DNA of 64,000 nucleotides, taken from positions 1-64,000 of the forward strand of contig CAZLWE010000001.1 in assembly GCA_964562985.1 (NCBI GenBank). The letters run 5' to 3'. The position numbers were made by a program, and so were the translations under genes. This document shows, in pieces, positions 1 to 8,978 of this stretch. The first letter of the stretch is position 1; the number at the start of each line of letters is the position of its first letter. The stretch comes from SHLQ01 sp964562985 (GTDB lineage: Bacteria; Actinomycetota; Acidimicrobiia; Acidimicrobiales; SHLQ01). The notes beneath the pieces are model-generated. The model saw only the letters and a program-made list of their open reading frames with translations, did not search any database and was not told the DNA's origin.

Positions 1-808
<808 letters not shown>

Positions 809-1330
809 AATCACAACTTGCTTTCCGTTTCCAACCCGAAGGTCAGAGCCGCAGAAAGCGAAGCCTGAAATCATTGGATCGATCAGAACGGGGTTCCGAT
901 CGGTCGAGTGTGACCTAGCCGGAATCGGTGTTGCCGATTCCTTTTAGGTTTGTCCCCACTACCCAGCAACGTTGAGGTAACTGGATGCGGGAACGGAATT
1001 GCTTTGTATGAGTCATGTACCTGTTGACACTCGATCAACGCTGGTACAGACCCGCACTGGCTTTTTCGTCCTCTTCTCCGTTTTCAAGAAGCGCATGACA
1101 TTCGAAACCGGGGTTTCGGTGATGCCTTCTCGCCCGTGCTCTTGCGAGCGGGGCGACTCACTAAGTTACAGCACTACGTCGGTTGTGCAACCCGAAACCT
1201 GAAAGAAATCGGGATTTCTGCGCGATTTCACTCAATCTGGCTGCTCGCCGGCCGAAACGGCGATTGCGACGCACCGGGAAAGCTGGCGAACATGGCCGAC
1301 GACTGGCTCGGGCGCGGACAGTATTGAGCG
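809..1330 (-). other. 16S rRNA leader and upstream region, no gene seen
   Basis: This 520-base stretch lies between the mature 16S 5' end and the next reading frame on the other strand. I see no convincing protein gene; the short ORFs have no family-like sequence or ribosome binding site. It should contain the rRNA promoter and leader. A possible minus-strand promoter is GTGTCA (1025-1030) with TACAAA (1003-1008) at 16 bp spacing, which is a weak match. The region also carries a perfect 8-bp hairpin at 921-941. The plus strand has an exact TTGACA at 1024-1029 with only a poor -10 partner. Confidence 0.6.
921..941. repeat. Perfect 8-bp stem-loop in the 16S leader
   Basis: GGAATCGG (921-928) pairs with CCGATTCC (934-941) around a 5-nt loop. 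On the plus strand it is followed by TTTT, giving a terminator-like shape. On the minus strand it sits about 115 nt upstream of mature 16S, where rRNA leaders often carry processing or antitermination structure. Its role cannot be decided from sequence. Confidence 0.55.
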
Positions 1331-1919
1331 ATGAGCAAGAAAGAGGAGCGACGCTGGAGTGACCGGTGGAAGGCCCTAGAGGTCGGCCCCGGTGAGTACG
1401 CGTTGACTGCGGGGCTGGATCGCACGATCGATCTCCGCGGGATCGCCCCTGACCTCGGTACGACTCTCCTCGGGTGGTCCGCTGGCCAGCCCATCACGCC
1501 GTCAACTCCCGAGGCGCAGACGCTCGCGGCACGGCTGGCGGACATCGGCGCCATCACGATGCCCGAGTTCATGTCGATCGTGCTCATGGGCGAAGACGCA
1601 CTGTGCGCACACGCTCGTCATCGGGCCCTACGTCATCCCCGGTCTAGCGACCTGTACCGATTGCGTCGATCGTCGCATAGCCCGTAGATGGCCGGCCCTC
1701 GACGAACCAGAACGGCCAGCGCGTTTTTACGGCCGACCCTCATCGCGGAGCTTCGCAATCCAACTCAACCTCATCAGCGCGGGAACATCGGCACTTGCGA
1801 ACGGACTGATCTCCTGGGATCTCGAGACCGGCGAGAGCTCACACACCACCGCACTGATGTTTCCCGGCTGCAGCACCTGCGACCCTGGTCCTGCCAGCGG
1901 AACGATCGCACTTCCGTGA
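1331..1919 (+). pseudogene. Decayed E1/ThiF-like TOMM (RiPP) cyclodehydratase-partner / leader-peptide-binding protein
   Basis: Two in-frame pieces in different frames together resemble the actinobacterial TOMM leader-peptide-binding E1-like proteins. Piece 1 (from ATG 1331, about 95 codons) has the N-terminal pattern of that family, including YALTAGLDR and LLGWSAGQP. Piece 2 is in the next frame (about 1605-1919, stop TGA 1917-1919). It reads VIGPYVIPGLATCTDC and later FPGCSTCDPG, the family's GPxVxPG motif plus the two CxxC zinc pairs. The frame changes near 1600-1614. The Rossmann segment of roughly 100 residues normally found between the pieces appears to be missing, so both a frameshift and an internal deletion are likely. 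No YcaO partner, precursor peptide or transporter lies in this window. Family assignment is from remembered motifs. Confidence 0.45.
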
Positions 1920-2160
1920 CCGTCACCACGGGGACCCACGAACCCGAGCAGAACCCGGACTTCGTCGATCGAGCGCTCGGGGAGCTCTGCGGAATGGAAA
2001 AGGACTGCTTCGGCAGACGGGAAGGCAGGGACTCTAGATGCATTGCAACCTCCGCCATCTGGTAAAAGCCTCGGTGCCCCCGCTCCAACTCAACCATCGG
2101 AAGCACCGCCCGCGGACGACGACCCCGAGCAATCGAACTGACTCCGTTGCGCCGAGGGAA

Positions 2161-3426
2161 CTAGTCGATGACGACGAGATGCTTGTTGCGTTTGCCCTTC
2201 TGGAGCATCCCGATCACGCCTGCAGCCAACATTGAGGTGTCTTCCCCGTCGAGCTTCTCACCGTTCCAGCGAACCGAACCGTCCTTGATTGTTTGACGTG
2301 CGTCGCGTTTGGATGACGCCAGCCCGGTCTCAACCAACACGTCGACGAGTACCTCGTCCCCATCGAGATCCGATGCGGTTAGCACCGTCTCGGGTACTAG
2401 TCCTCGGATTGCTTGCAAGTCGTCGATGGAAGGAGCCCCGGAACCAAACATGACGCGAGCGGCGGCATTGGCTCCCTCGACCGAGTCCGAACCGTGAACG
2501 AGTTCGGTGACGGCATCGGCCAGACGACGCTGCGCGGCCCGCTCCTGCGGAGCCTGCGAATGGTCCGCCAGGATCTCTGAAATCTCGTCGACCGGCAGCA
2601 ACGTCAATTGCAGCAAGAACCGCTCCACATCACGGTCGTCGGTATTCAGCCAGTACTGATGAAACTCATAGGGGCTAGTCCGTTCCGCGTCGAGCCACAC
2701 GGCGCCGCTCACCGACTTGCCGAACTTCTGGCCGTCGGCCCGGGTGATGAGCGGCCAGGTCAGTGCATGCACATGGTTCTGTTCGCGCCGACGTATGAGG
2801 TCGACGCCCTGGGCGATGTTGCCCCACTGGTCACTTCCACCGATCTGCAGTTCGCAGTCCTTGTTGGTGTGCAGCCACCAGTAATCGAATGCTTGGAGCA
2901 GCATGTAGGAGAACTCGGTGTAGCTGATGCCGTGCTCAGACTCCATCCGGCTCTTCACCGAGTCGCGAGCCACCATCTGGTTCACGGTTACGTGCTTACC
3001 GACATCTCGGAGGAAGTCGAGCACGCCGACACCGACAGTCCAGTCGTAATTGCTGACCATCTCGACCGCGCCAGATGCCGGTTCGAAGTCGACCAACTTC
3101 TCGAGCTGTCCTCGGATGCCGGCGATGTTGGCCGCCAGGGACTCCTCATCAAGAAGGTTGCGTTCCTCGGAGCGTCCACCGGGGTCGCCGACCATTCCCG
3201 TAGAACCGCCGACCAGCACGACGATGTTGTGTCCGTGGTCCTGGAAGCGGCGCATCGCCAGCACGCCCACGTAATTCCCGATGTGCAAGCTCGACGCCGA
3301 CGGATCGATCCCGTGATAGAGCGTGATCGGGCCCTCATCGAGGCGTTTGCGAAGCGCATCGATGTCGGTCGTGTCGTGGATCAGCCCACGAGCAGCGAGG
3401 TCGTCAAGAATTGATGCACCGGACAT
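2161..3426 (-). CDS. tyrS: Tyrosyl-tRNA synthetase
   Basis: TyrS attaches tyrosine to tRNA-Tyr in the cytoplasm. The 421-residue product has the usual length of bacterial TyrS. The class I HIGH motif appears as HIGN at residues 48-51. The KMSKS loop is KFGKS at 234-238, the variant found in many bacterial TyrS. The tyrosine-binding region GGSDQWGN is at about 197-204. A C-terminal S4 RNA-binding domain covers about 350-421. A TACATT box lies 8 nt before the ATG, a possible but poorly spaced -10 element for a leaderless mRNA. The gene is convergent with the decayed TOMM gene, and the 240 bases between them show nothing I can name. Single, intact gene. Confidence 0.97.
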   Translation of the reverse strand: MSGASILDDLAARGLIHDTTDIDALRKRLDEGPITLYHGIDPSASSLHIGNYVGVLAMRRFQDHGHNIVVLVGGSTGMVGDPGGRSEERNLLDEESLAANIAGIRGQLEKLVDFEPASGAVEMVSNYDWTVGVGVLDFLRDVGKHVTVNQMVARDSVKSRMESEHGISYTEFSYMLLQAFDYWWLHTNKDCELQIGGSDQWGNIAQGVDLIRRREQNHVHALTWPLITRADGQKFGKSVSGAVWLDAERTSPYEFHQYWLNTDDRDVERFLLQLTLLPVDEISEILADHSQAPQERAAQRRLADAVTELVHGSDSVEGANAAARVMFGSGAPSIDDLQAIRGLVPETVLTASDLDGDEVLVDVLVETGLASSKRDARQTIKDGSVRWNGEKLDGEDTSMLAAGVIGMLQKGKRNKHLVVID

Positions 3427-3564
3427 GGGACATCAATGTATCCGCTACACGCAACGGCGGATCAGCCGCGATCACGTCGTCTCCAGTAGCGATCTAGCCG
3501 ACTCTTAACGGCAACTTGCCATCAGTGATGTGTCAACGCCCACGATCTGGGCCAAAATGAGTCA

Positions 3565-5961
3565 ATGCCGTTTGCGAAGCTCCCCTGGAGCCGCGTGCGC
3601 CGTGCCCTTGTCGGACTCGTCGTTCTTTCAACCGTTGCCAGCGCCTGCAGCTTCTCAACCCAGGATTTGGTACCACCTGTTCCTCAGGTTGCCGAAACTT
3701 CGGAGATCCTCGGCCGCGACGGCCGCATCATCGAGATTCCGCCAACGGACGAGAACCGAACGGTCGTCACCTTCGAAGAGATCCCAGAGGTAATGCGAAA
3801 CGCCGTGGTCGCCATCGAGGACGAACGCTTCTATCTCCACGACGGCGTCGACTTGAAAGGCCTCTTCCGGTCGGCCTCTCGAGGCGTCACCACCGGCGGC
3901 ATTTCCGGCGGTGGCTCCACGATCACCATGCAATACGTGGGCAACGTGTTCCTCGACCGAACCCAACAGACCGCAGAGCGCAAGCTCGAAGAGATCGTGC
4001 TCGCCCGTCAGTTCGAAGAGCAGTTCTCCAAAGACTTCATCCTCACCGAGTACCTCAACTGGGTCTTCTTCGGCGCTCGTGCCTACGGCGTCGAGTCCGC
4101 AGCTCAGCAGTACTTCGATAGCTCGGTAAGCACCCTCACGTTGGATCAGGCCGCACTGCTCGCCGGACTCATCCAACGCCCAAGTGCTCTCAACCCGTAC
4201 AACAACCCCGATGGGGCGTTGAGCCGCCGCGAGGTCGTGCTTTCGGCGATGCTTCGCAATGATTTCATTACCGAGGCCGAATACCAGGCCGCGGTCGCCA
4301 CACCTCTCAACCTCTCTCCGGAATTCGACGAGGTCGAAGATCGTCACGAGGCCGGGCACTTCGTCGAGGAGGTCAAGGCGTGGTTCCTCAACGGCGGCTT
4401 CATGACCGAACAATGGGTAGCGGACAACCCATTGCGAGCCGCTGAGCTTTCGACCTACCAGGCTCGCGAAGACCTCCTCTTCCGTGGCGGCATCCGAGTC
4501 CGCACCACCATCGACCTCGACCTCCAAGCACAAGCCGAAGCCGCAGTCCAGGCGATCATCCCTGCTGGCGACCAGGTGCCTGACGCGTCGGTCGTGGTCA
4601 TCGATCCCGAAACCGGCGAGGTCCTCGCCATGGTCGGTGGACGCGACTTCTTCGGAGATAGCGAGTTCGCGAACGTGAACCTCGCAGTGGGCTCAGGCCG
4701 TCAGGCCGGTTCGGCGATGAAGCCAATCCTGCTCGCTGAAGCGATCGAGCGAGGTATTCCGGTCACCCAGCAATTCGAGGCGCCCCAAGTTCTGGAGCTT
4801 CAGCCTCCAGACCTACTCGAGCCGTGGCGAGTTCGCGGTGGCTCTCGGACCGGCTTCTCCGACCTCGTCGACGGAACCGTGTGGTCCCGCAACACCGTCT
4901 ATGCACAGCTCGCCGTGCAGCTCGGCCCTGACGCAGTCAGCAACACGTCCCGTGAGCTTGGGATCCAGAGCGAGATCGCCCCGGTGTACGCCAGCGTCCT
5001 CGGAACCGAGAACGTAACGACCCTCGATCTCGCTGCTGCCTACGCAACCTTCGCCAACCGCGGCGTGCAACACGATCCGGTCCTCGTTACCGAGATCATC
5101 AACCCAGACGGAACGACCCTGTGGACCCACGAGCCTGAGGGCACCCGAGTTCTCGAGACTCGAACCGCCGACCAACTGTCGTTCATCCTCGGCGAGGTCA
5201 TTAACCGCGGCACCGGACGCGACGCTGACTTCGGACGACCCGCCGCTGGCAAGACCGGCACCGCACAGAACTTCGCCGACGCCACCTTCGCTGGCTACAC
5301 CCCCGACCTCGCTGCGGCGGTATGGGTCGGATTCCCGCAAGGCCAGATCTCGATGGTTCCGTGTACACAAAAGACGTGCACAGCCGAAGATCCAGGTACC
5401 TCCATCCAAGTCGCTGGCGGCACCTACCCCGCCCGCATCTGGCGAGAGGTAATGAGCGCCGCTCACGCAAACATTCCGGTCGCCGAGTTTGCTGAACCAC
5501 CCGTCAGCGCTCCCCCCACCACGATCGAGATCGTTCCAGACTCCGTCGAAGTGCCGGACCTGTTCAGCCTGACTCCCGAAGAGGCCACCGAGCTACTCGA
5601 TGGCACGTCGCTTCGTCTAACTCCTGTAGAGGTCGAAGACGAGACTTTTGCGCCGGGCACGATCATCAACCAGTCGCCACCGCCGCTCACCCCCGTCCCG
5701 GGTGGTTCTAACGTGATTGTGGAAGTCGCCGTTCTTCCGAACATCCTGTCGGTTCCAGACATCATCGGACTCGATGTCGACACGGCGCGACGCACCGTCA
5801 ACCAGGAGGGTTTCACCTCCACTCGTGTCTTCCTCGACTCCGAAGGCAACTTCGTCAACCGTGCTGGCCGCGACGCTGTCGTTCTTCGCCAAGACCCTGC
5901 GCCAGGAACCGAGGCCGAGGTAGGCACTACGGTCAACATCGTGCTGGAGGTTCAAGGGTGA
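3565..5961 (+). CDS. Class A penicillin-binding protein (bifunctional transglycosylase/transpeptidase) with two PASTA domains
   Basis: This enzyme polymerises and cross-links peptidoglycan outside the membrane. The GT51 glycosyltransferase domain (about residues 65-250) carries the catalytic motif EDERFYLHDG at 85-94 and GGGSTITMQ at 115-123. The transpeptidase domain (about 335-600) has SxxK as SAMK at 383-386, SxN as SRN at 441-443 and KTG at 563-565. Two PASTA repeats (VPDL... and VPDI...) fill the C-terminal ~135 residues and may sense cell-wall fragments. The N-terminus has a hydrophobic stretch ending in ASAC (Cys28). It could be a single membrane anchor or an imperfect lipobox. The stop codon overlaps the GTG of the next gene (GTGA), so the two are probably co-transcribed. 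Confidence 0.95.
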   Translation: MPFAKLPWSRVRRALVGLVVLSTVASACSFSTQDLVPPVPQVAETSEILGRDGRIIEIPPTDENRTVVTFEEIPEVMRNAVVAIEDERFYLHDGVDLKGLFRSASRGVTTGGISGGGSTITMQYVGNVFLDRTQQTAERKLEEIVLARQFEEQFSKDFILTEYLNWVFFGARAYGVESAAQQYFDSSVSTLTLDQAALLAGLIQRPSALNPYNNPDGALSRREVVLSAMLRNDFITEAEYQAAVATPLNLSPEFDEVEDRHEAGHFVEEVKAWFLNGGFMTEQWVADNPLRAAELSTYQAREDLLFRGGIRVRTTIDLDLQAQAEAAVQAIIPAGDQVPDASVVVIDPETGEVLAMVGGRDFFGDSEFANVNLAVGSGRQAGSAMKPILLAEAIERGIPVTQQFEAPQVLELQPPDLLEPWRVRGGSRTGFSDLVDGTVWSRNTVYAQLAVQLGPDAVSNTSRELGIQSEIAPVYASVLGTENVTTLDLAAAYATFANRGVQHDPVLVTEIINPDGTTLWTHEPEGTRVLETRTADQLSFILGEVINRGTGRDADFGRPAAGKTGTAQNFADATFAGYTPDLAAAVWVGFPQGQISMVPCTQKTCTAEDPGTSIQVAGGTYPARIWREVMSAAHANIPVAEFAEPPVSAPPTTIEIVPDSVEVPDLFSLTPEEATELLDGTSLRLTPVEVEDETFAPGTIINQSPPPLTPVPGGSNVIVEVAVLPNILSVPDIIGLDVDTARRTVNQEGFTSTRVFLDSEGNFVNRAGRDAVVLRQDPAPGTEAEVGTTVNIVLEVQG

Positions 5962-6527
5962 GCGACGAACGAGACATCAACAGTCGCGAACCGGATCCCG
6001 GCCGCACTGAACTCATCCCGGAAGGGTCGAGCAAACTCCCACGACTGGCCGCAATCGCGTTCGTCGTATTCGCAGCGGGGTTCTGGATCTTCGCCTTCAG
6101 CCCGATCGCACGAGGCCTCTTTCAAGCCGTCGACCAACTGGAGGACGAGGCGCTCGTCACCCAGATCGAGGCCCGCTGCCTCACTGCTCTCGATGAGCTC
6201 GATGCTCTCCCCTCGATCCGATCGGCCGAGACACCCCAAGAACGTGCAGGCAACGTGGACCTTGCTAACGCCGCCCTCTTCCAGATGACCGACGACATCG
6301 CAGCCCTCGGGACCGCCTTTGAAGACGATGGCCGCCTCATTGGTCGATGGCTTGGCGACTGGGATGTGTACATGGCCGACCGTGTTACCCACGCAGACCG
6401 GCTCCGCGCCGGCGAAGACGTCCGCTTCCTCAACACCGAAGCCGACGGCGTCTTCATCGCCGAACGCATGAACGGCTTCGCACGAGTCAACAACATGGAC
6501 GCCTGCCAGGTCCCCGGCGACCTCTAA
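5958..6527 (+). CDS. Membrane-anchored hypothetical protein
   Basis: I do not recognise this 189-residue protein. It has a polar N-terminus of about 25 residues, one strongly hydrophobic helix (about 27-47, LAAIAFVVFAAGFWIFAFSP), then an acidic, helical extracytoplasmic domain with conserved-looking tryptophans and two cysteines. The start is GTG 5958, overlapping the TGA of the penicillin-binding protein by 3 nt, so translational coupling is likely and a link to cell-wall synthesis is plausible. A clean hairpin begins at its stop codon, marking the end of the transcription unit. Confidence 0.8.
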   Translation: MSDERDINSREPDPGRTELIPEGSSKLPRLAAIAFVVFAAGFWIFAFSPIARGLFQAVDQLEDEALVTQIEARCLTALDELDALPSIRSAETPQERAGNVDLANAALFQMTDDIAALGTAFEDDGRLIGRWLGDWDVYMADRVTHADRLRAGEDVRFLNTEADGVFIAERMNGFARVNNMDACQVPGDL

Positions 6528-6562
6528 TTTCGCCGCAAGGCGAAATCCGGCCGTGAACGGCC
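6527..6562. terminator. Tandem hairpins after the PBP operon
   Basis: ATTTCGCC (6527-6534) pairs perfectly with GGCGAAAT (6539-6546) around GCAA. A second hairpin, GGCCG/CGGCC, follows at 6549-6562. There is no long T tract. The position, straight after the stop codon, supports a terminator or 3'-end structure. Confidence 0.6.
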
Positions 6563-6581
6563 TCGATTCGCGCTGCGGTTA

Positions 6582-6725
6582 GCCAGAGGCCCCTTTCCGC
6601 TCGACCGGCGGAGCCGGATCGAGCTACCCGTGGCTCCTCGATGCTCGGCTGCTGGCCAGAGGCCCCTTTCCGCCCGCACCGGCTTCGCAGCTGCGGACTA
6701 CCGTTGCTGCTCGCAAGTTGTGAGC
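6582..6725. repeat. Degenerate tandem repeat with hairpins between two convergent genes
   Basis: A 19-bp direct repeat (GCCAGAGGCCCCTTTCCGC) occurs at 6582-6600 and 6655-6673, 73 bp apart. Each copy is followed by a different GC-rich hairpin: 6599-6624 (GCTCGACCGGC pairs with GCCGGATCGAGC with one bulge) and about 6673-6696 (CCGCA/TGCGG). A third hairpin with one mismatch lies at 6709-6725. No coding potential is seen in 6528-6791. Confidence 0.6.
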
Positions 6726-6791
6726 CCCCAGGCGAGCAAACGAAGGGAGCGGCCCAAAGCCACCCGGGCTACCGCTGGGGTTGTCCGGTGA

Positions 6792-7397
6792 CTAGGCGTT
6801 CTCGGTGAGGAGGAGGTCGGCTACTGCGCAGGCGGCGGTGATGAGGCGGTGGTGACCCACGTCTAGGTCGTAGTCGTCGAGTTTGTCAACGGGCACCCAA
6901 CGAATGTCTTGGCTCTCGTGATTGCTTACCGGTTGTGCGCCGGGAGGAGCGAAGACGAGGAACCGGACGTCGTAGTGATCGTGTGGTTCCATGTCGCCGG
7001 GCTCGACCCGATGGATGTCTATGTCTACCGCTGGGTCGACGATCTGAAGCCCTTCGATACCGGTTTCTTCGGTGGCTTCTTTGAGCGCTACCCGAGCCAG
7101 GTTGGCCTCTCCATCGGCATGGCCACCAGGTTGCAGCCATCGTTGCAACTTGGAGTGGAACAGCAAGATCGTCTCGGTGGCGTCATGGTTCATCACCACC
7201 GCAGAACCGGTGAGATGGCCGGGAAGCGTATTGCGATCGAGCGCGCCTGGCTCGAGCGCCGTCAACTCGAAGAACTTCCGCTTCATCTCCGCGAGCTCGT
7301 CAACATGAATCGGCGCAACATGATGCCACGCCGCCCGTGGTTCAGAACTCCCGACGAGTGCCGGGTCGCCCATTCCAAATCGTTTGTACTCTCGCAT
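6792..7397 (-). CDS. Nudix hydrolase
   Basis: Nudix enzymes hydrolyse nucleoside diphosphate derivatives using a Mg-binding helix. The Nudix box lies at about residues 95-118 and reads GGHADGE...LKEATEETGI, with the catalytic EExG core intact and Lys in place of the usual Arg. The GGHADG form marks a subfamily common in Actinobacteria. A 40-residue N-terminal extension precedes the domain. The substrate cannot be predicted. The ATG at 7397 is followed directly by a coherent N-terminus. The gene stands alone, convergent with the PBP operon and next to the 3' end of the arginine operon. Confidence 0.9.
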   Translation of the reverse strand: MREYKRFGMGDPALVGSSEPRAAWHHVAPIHVDELAEMKRKFFELTALEPGALDRNTLPGHLTGSAVVMNHDATETILLFHSKLQRWLQPGGHADGEANLARVALKEATEETGIEGLQIVDPAVDIDIHRVEPGDMEPHDHYDVRFLVFAPPGAQPVSNHESQDIRWVPVDKLDDYDLDVGHHRLITAACAVADLLLTENA

Positions 7398-7530
7398 CTA
7401 GGGATCTCACTCCACGTGATTCGCCAAACGCAATGTACCAGACCGCTGGATAGTGATCGCGCACGGAACAGGCTAGCGACCGGGCCTGACCCGTTGTGAC
7501 AGTGAGGGCCTGACCTCAACTGTTGCAGCC

Positions 7531-8976
7531 CTACGAGATTGCCGAACGGAAGCGCTCTAACTGTGAGAGGACAGCCTCGGGGCTGCCGCCGCCGTGGGTG
7601 GTGCGGCGGGTCACGGATACTCCGGGTGCGAGGATCGCTGCTGCTTCTTCGCCAAGACGTTCGTCGGCGCTCACAAGATCGACGAGCGAGCCCTTGCCTT
7701 CGAGCGCGTGACGGACGTGCTCGCCAACCACCGCGTGCGCGTCTCGGAACGCCATACCGTTGCCAACGAGATACTCGGCGAGATCCGTCGCTGCGGCATA
7801 CGGCGAGTTTGCTTGAGCGGCCATAGCCTCGGTGTTGAACGTCGTCGTGGAAATCATGCCGTCCAACGCAAGAAGCGTGAGACGCACGGTGTCGACTGCG
7901 TCGAACAACGGCTCTTTGTCTTCCTGCATGTCCTTGTTGTAGGTCAGCGGCAGACCTTTCACGCTGGCCAAGAAACCGGTGAGATTACCGATGAGGCGGC
8001 CACCCTTGCCACGGGCGAGTTCGGCAATGTCGGGGTTCTTCTTCTGCGGCATCATCGACGAGCCCGTACTGAACGCGTCGTCGAGCGTGATGAATCCAAA
8101 CTCGGTGCTGGCCCAGAGGATCATCTCCTCACCGATACGGCTGAGGTGCACCCCGATCATCGCCAGCGCATAGAGGGTGTCGGCCACAAAATCACGATCC
8201 GCTACCCCGTCGAGGCTGTTCTCAAACAGACCGGTGAAGCCGAGTTCGCTTTGAGAGATCGACGGATCCAGCGGCAGCGACGACCCGGCCAGGGCACCCG
8301 CGCCAAGAACGGACACATCCGTGCGGCGCCGAGCGTCAGCCAATCGATCGATATCACGGTTGAGCATCCAGCCATGGGCCAGCAGATGATGCGCCAGCGC
8401 AACAGGCTGAGCCTGTTGCAGATGGGTATAGCCCGGAAGATAGGCATCGCCCGCTGCTTCGGCCTGCACCAGCAGCGTGTGCTGCAGGCGGCGCACCAAG
8501 TCGGAGATCTCATCAATCGCGGCCAATGTCCACAACCGAACGTCGGTAGCGACCTGATCATTGCGGGAACGGCCGGTGTGCATCTTTGCGCCAGCGGGCT
8601 CGAGCTCTGTCACCCGACGCTCTACGGCGGTGTGGATGTCTTCGTCGCTCGCGGCCCACTCGAAGACGCCGCCCTCGATCTCACCTTCGACAGTGCCGAG
8701 CGCCTCGATGATCCCGTCGCGCTCTGCGTCGGTGAGCAACCCCACCGCCGCGAGCATCGTGACGTGAGCGCGCGAGCCAGCGATGTCCTCACGGAATATC
8801 CGCTGGTCAAAGGGCAAACTGTCGTTCAGCTGTTGAAGAGCCTCAGAGGGCCCACCAGCAAAACGTCCATGCCACAATTCGCCCCGCACTTCGCCGTTCG
8901 CTTCGCTCACTAACCGAGTTTCTCGCCCTGGGGGGCTCGAAACATCGCGTCCTGCTGAGTCGTCCGCGCTAGTCAT
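7531..8976 (-). CDS. argH: Argininosuccinate lyase
   Basis: ArgH splits argininosuccinate into arginine and fumarate, the last step of arginine synthesis. The fumarase/aspartase-superfamily signature GSSMMPQKKNP is at residues 305-315 and holds the mobile catalytic Ser. The general-acid region GYTHLQQAQP is at 182-191. The product has 481 residues, about 15-25 more than typical, because of a poorly conserved N-terminus before GELWHGRFAGG. A later start inside the first 35 codons, such as the GTG at codon 23, is possible. It lies 2 nt after argG and is the last gene of argCJBDFRGH. Confidence 0.97.
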   Translation of the reverse strand: MTSADDSAGRDVSSPPGRETRLVSEANGEVRGELWHGRFAGGPSEALQQLNDSLPFDQRIFREDIAGSRAHVTMLAAVGLLTDAERDGIIEALGTVEGEIEGGVFEWAASDEDIHTAVERRVTELEPAGAKMHTGRSRNDQVATDVRLWTLAAIDEISDLVRRLQHTLLVQAEAAGDAYLPGYTHLQQAQPVALAHHLLAHGWMLNRDIDRLADARRRTDVSVLGAGALAGSSLPLDPSISQSELGFTGLFENSLDGVADRDFVADTLYALAMIGVHLSRIGEEMILWASTEFGFITLDDAFSTGSSMMPQKKNPDIAELARGKGGRLIGNLTGFLASVKGLPLTYNKDMQEDKEPLFDAVDTVRLTLLALDGMISTTTFNTEAMAAQANSPYAAATDLAEYLVGNGMAFRDAHAVVGEHVRHALEGKGSLVDLVSADERLGEEAAAILAPGVSVTRRTTHGGGSPEAVLSQLERFRSAIS

Positions 8977-8978
8977 CG

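Noticed and set aside
1024..1050. Plus-strand promoter with perfect TTGACA
   Set aside because: The only -10-like hexamer, TACAGA, is 15 bp away and nothing convincing lies directly downstream. A chance match is likely.
7594..8913. Long plus-strand ORF (439 codons) opposite argH
   Set aside because: It mirrors the codon bias of argH on the other strand. The translation is rich in Arg, His and Val without any domain, and argH is complete.
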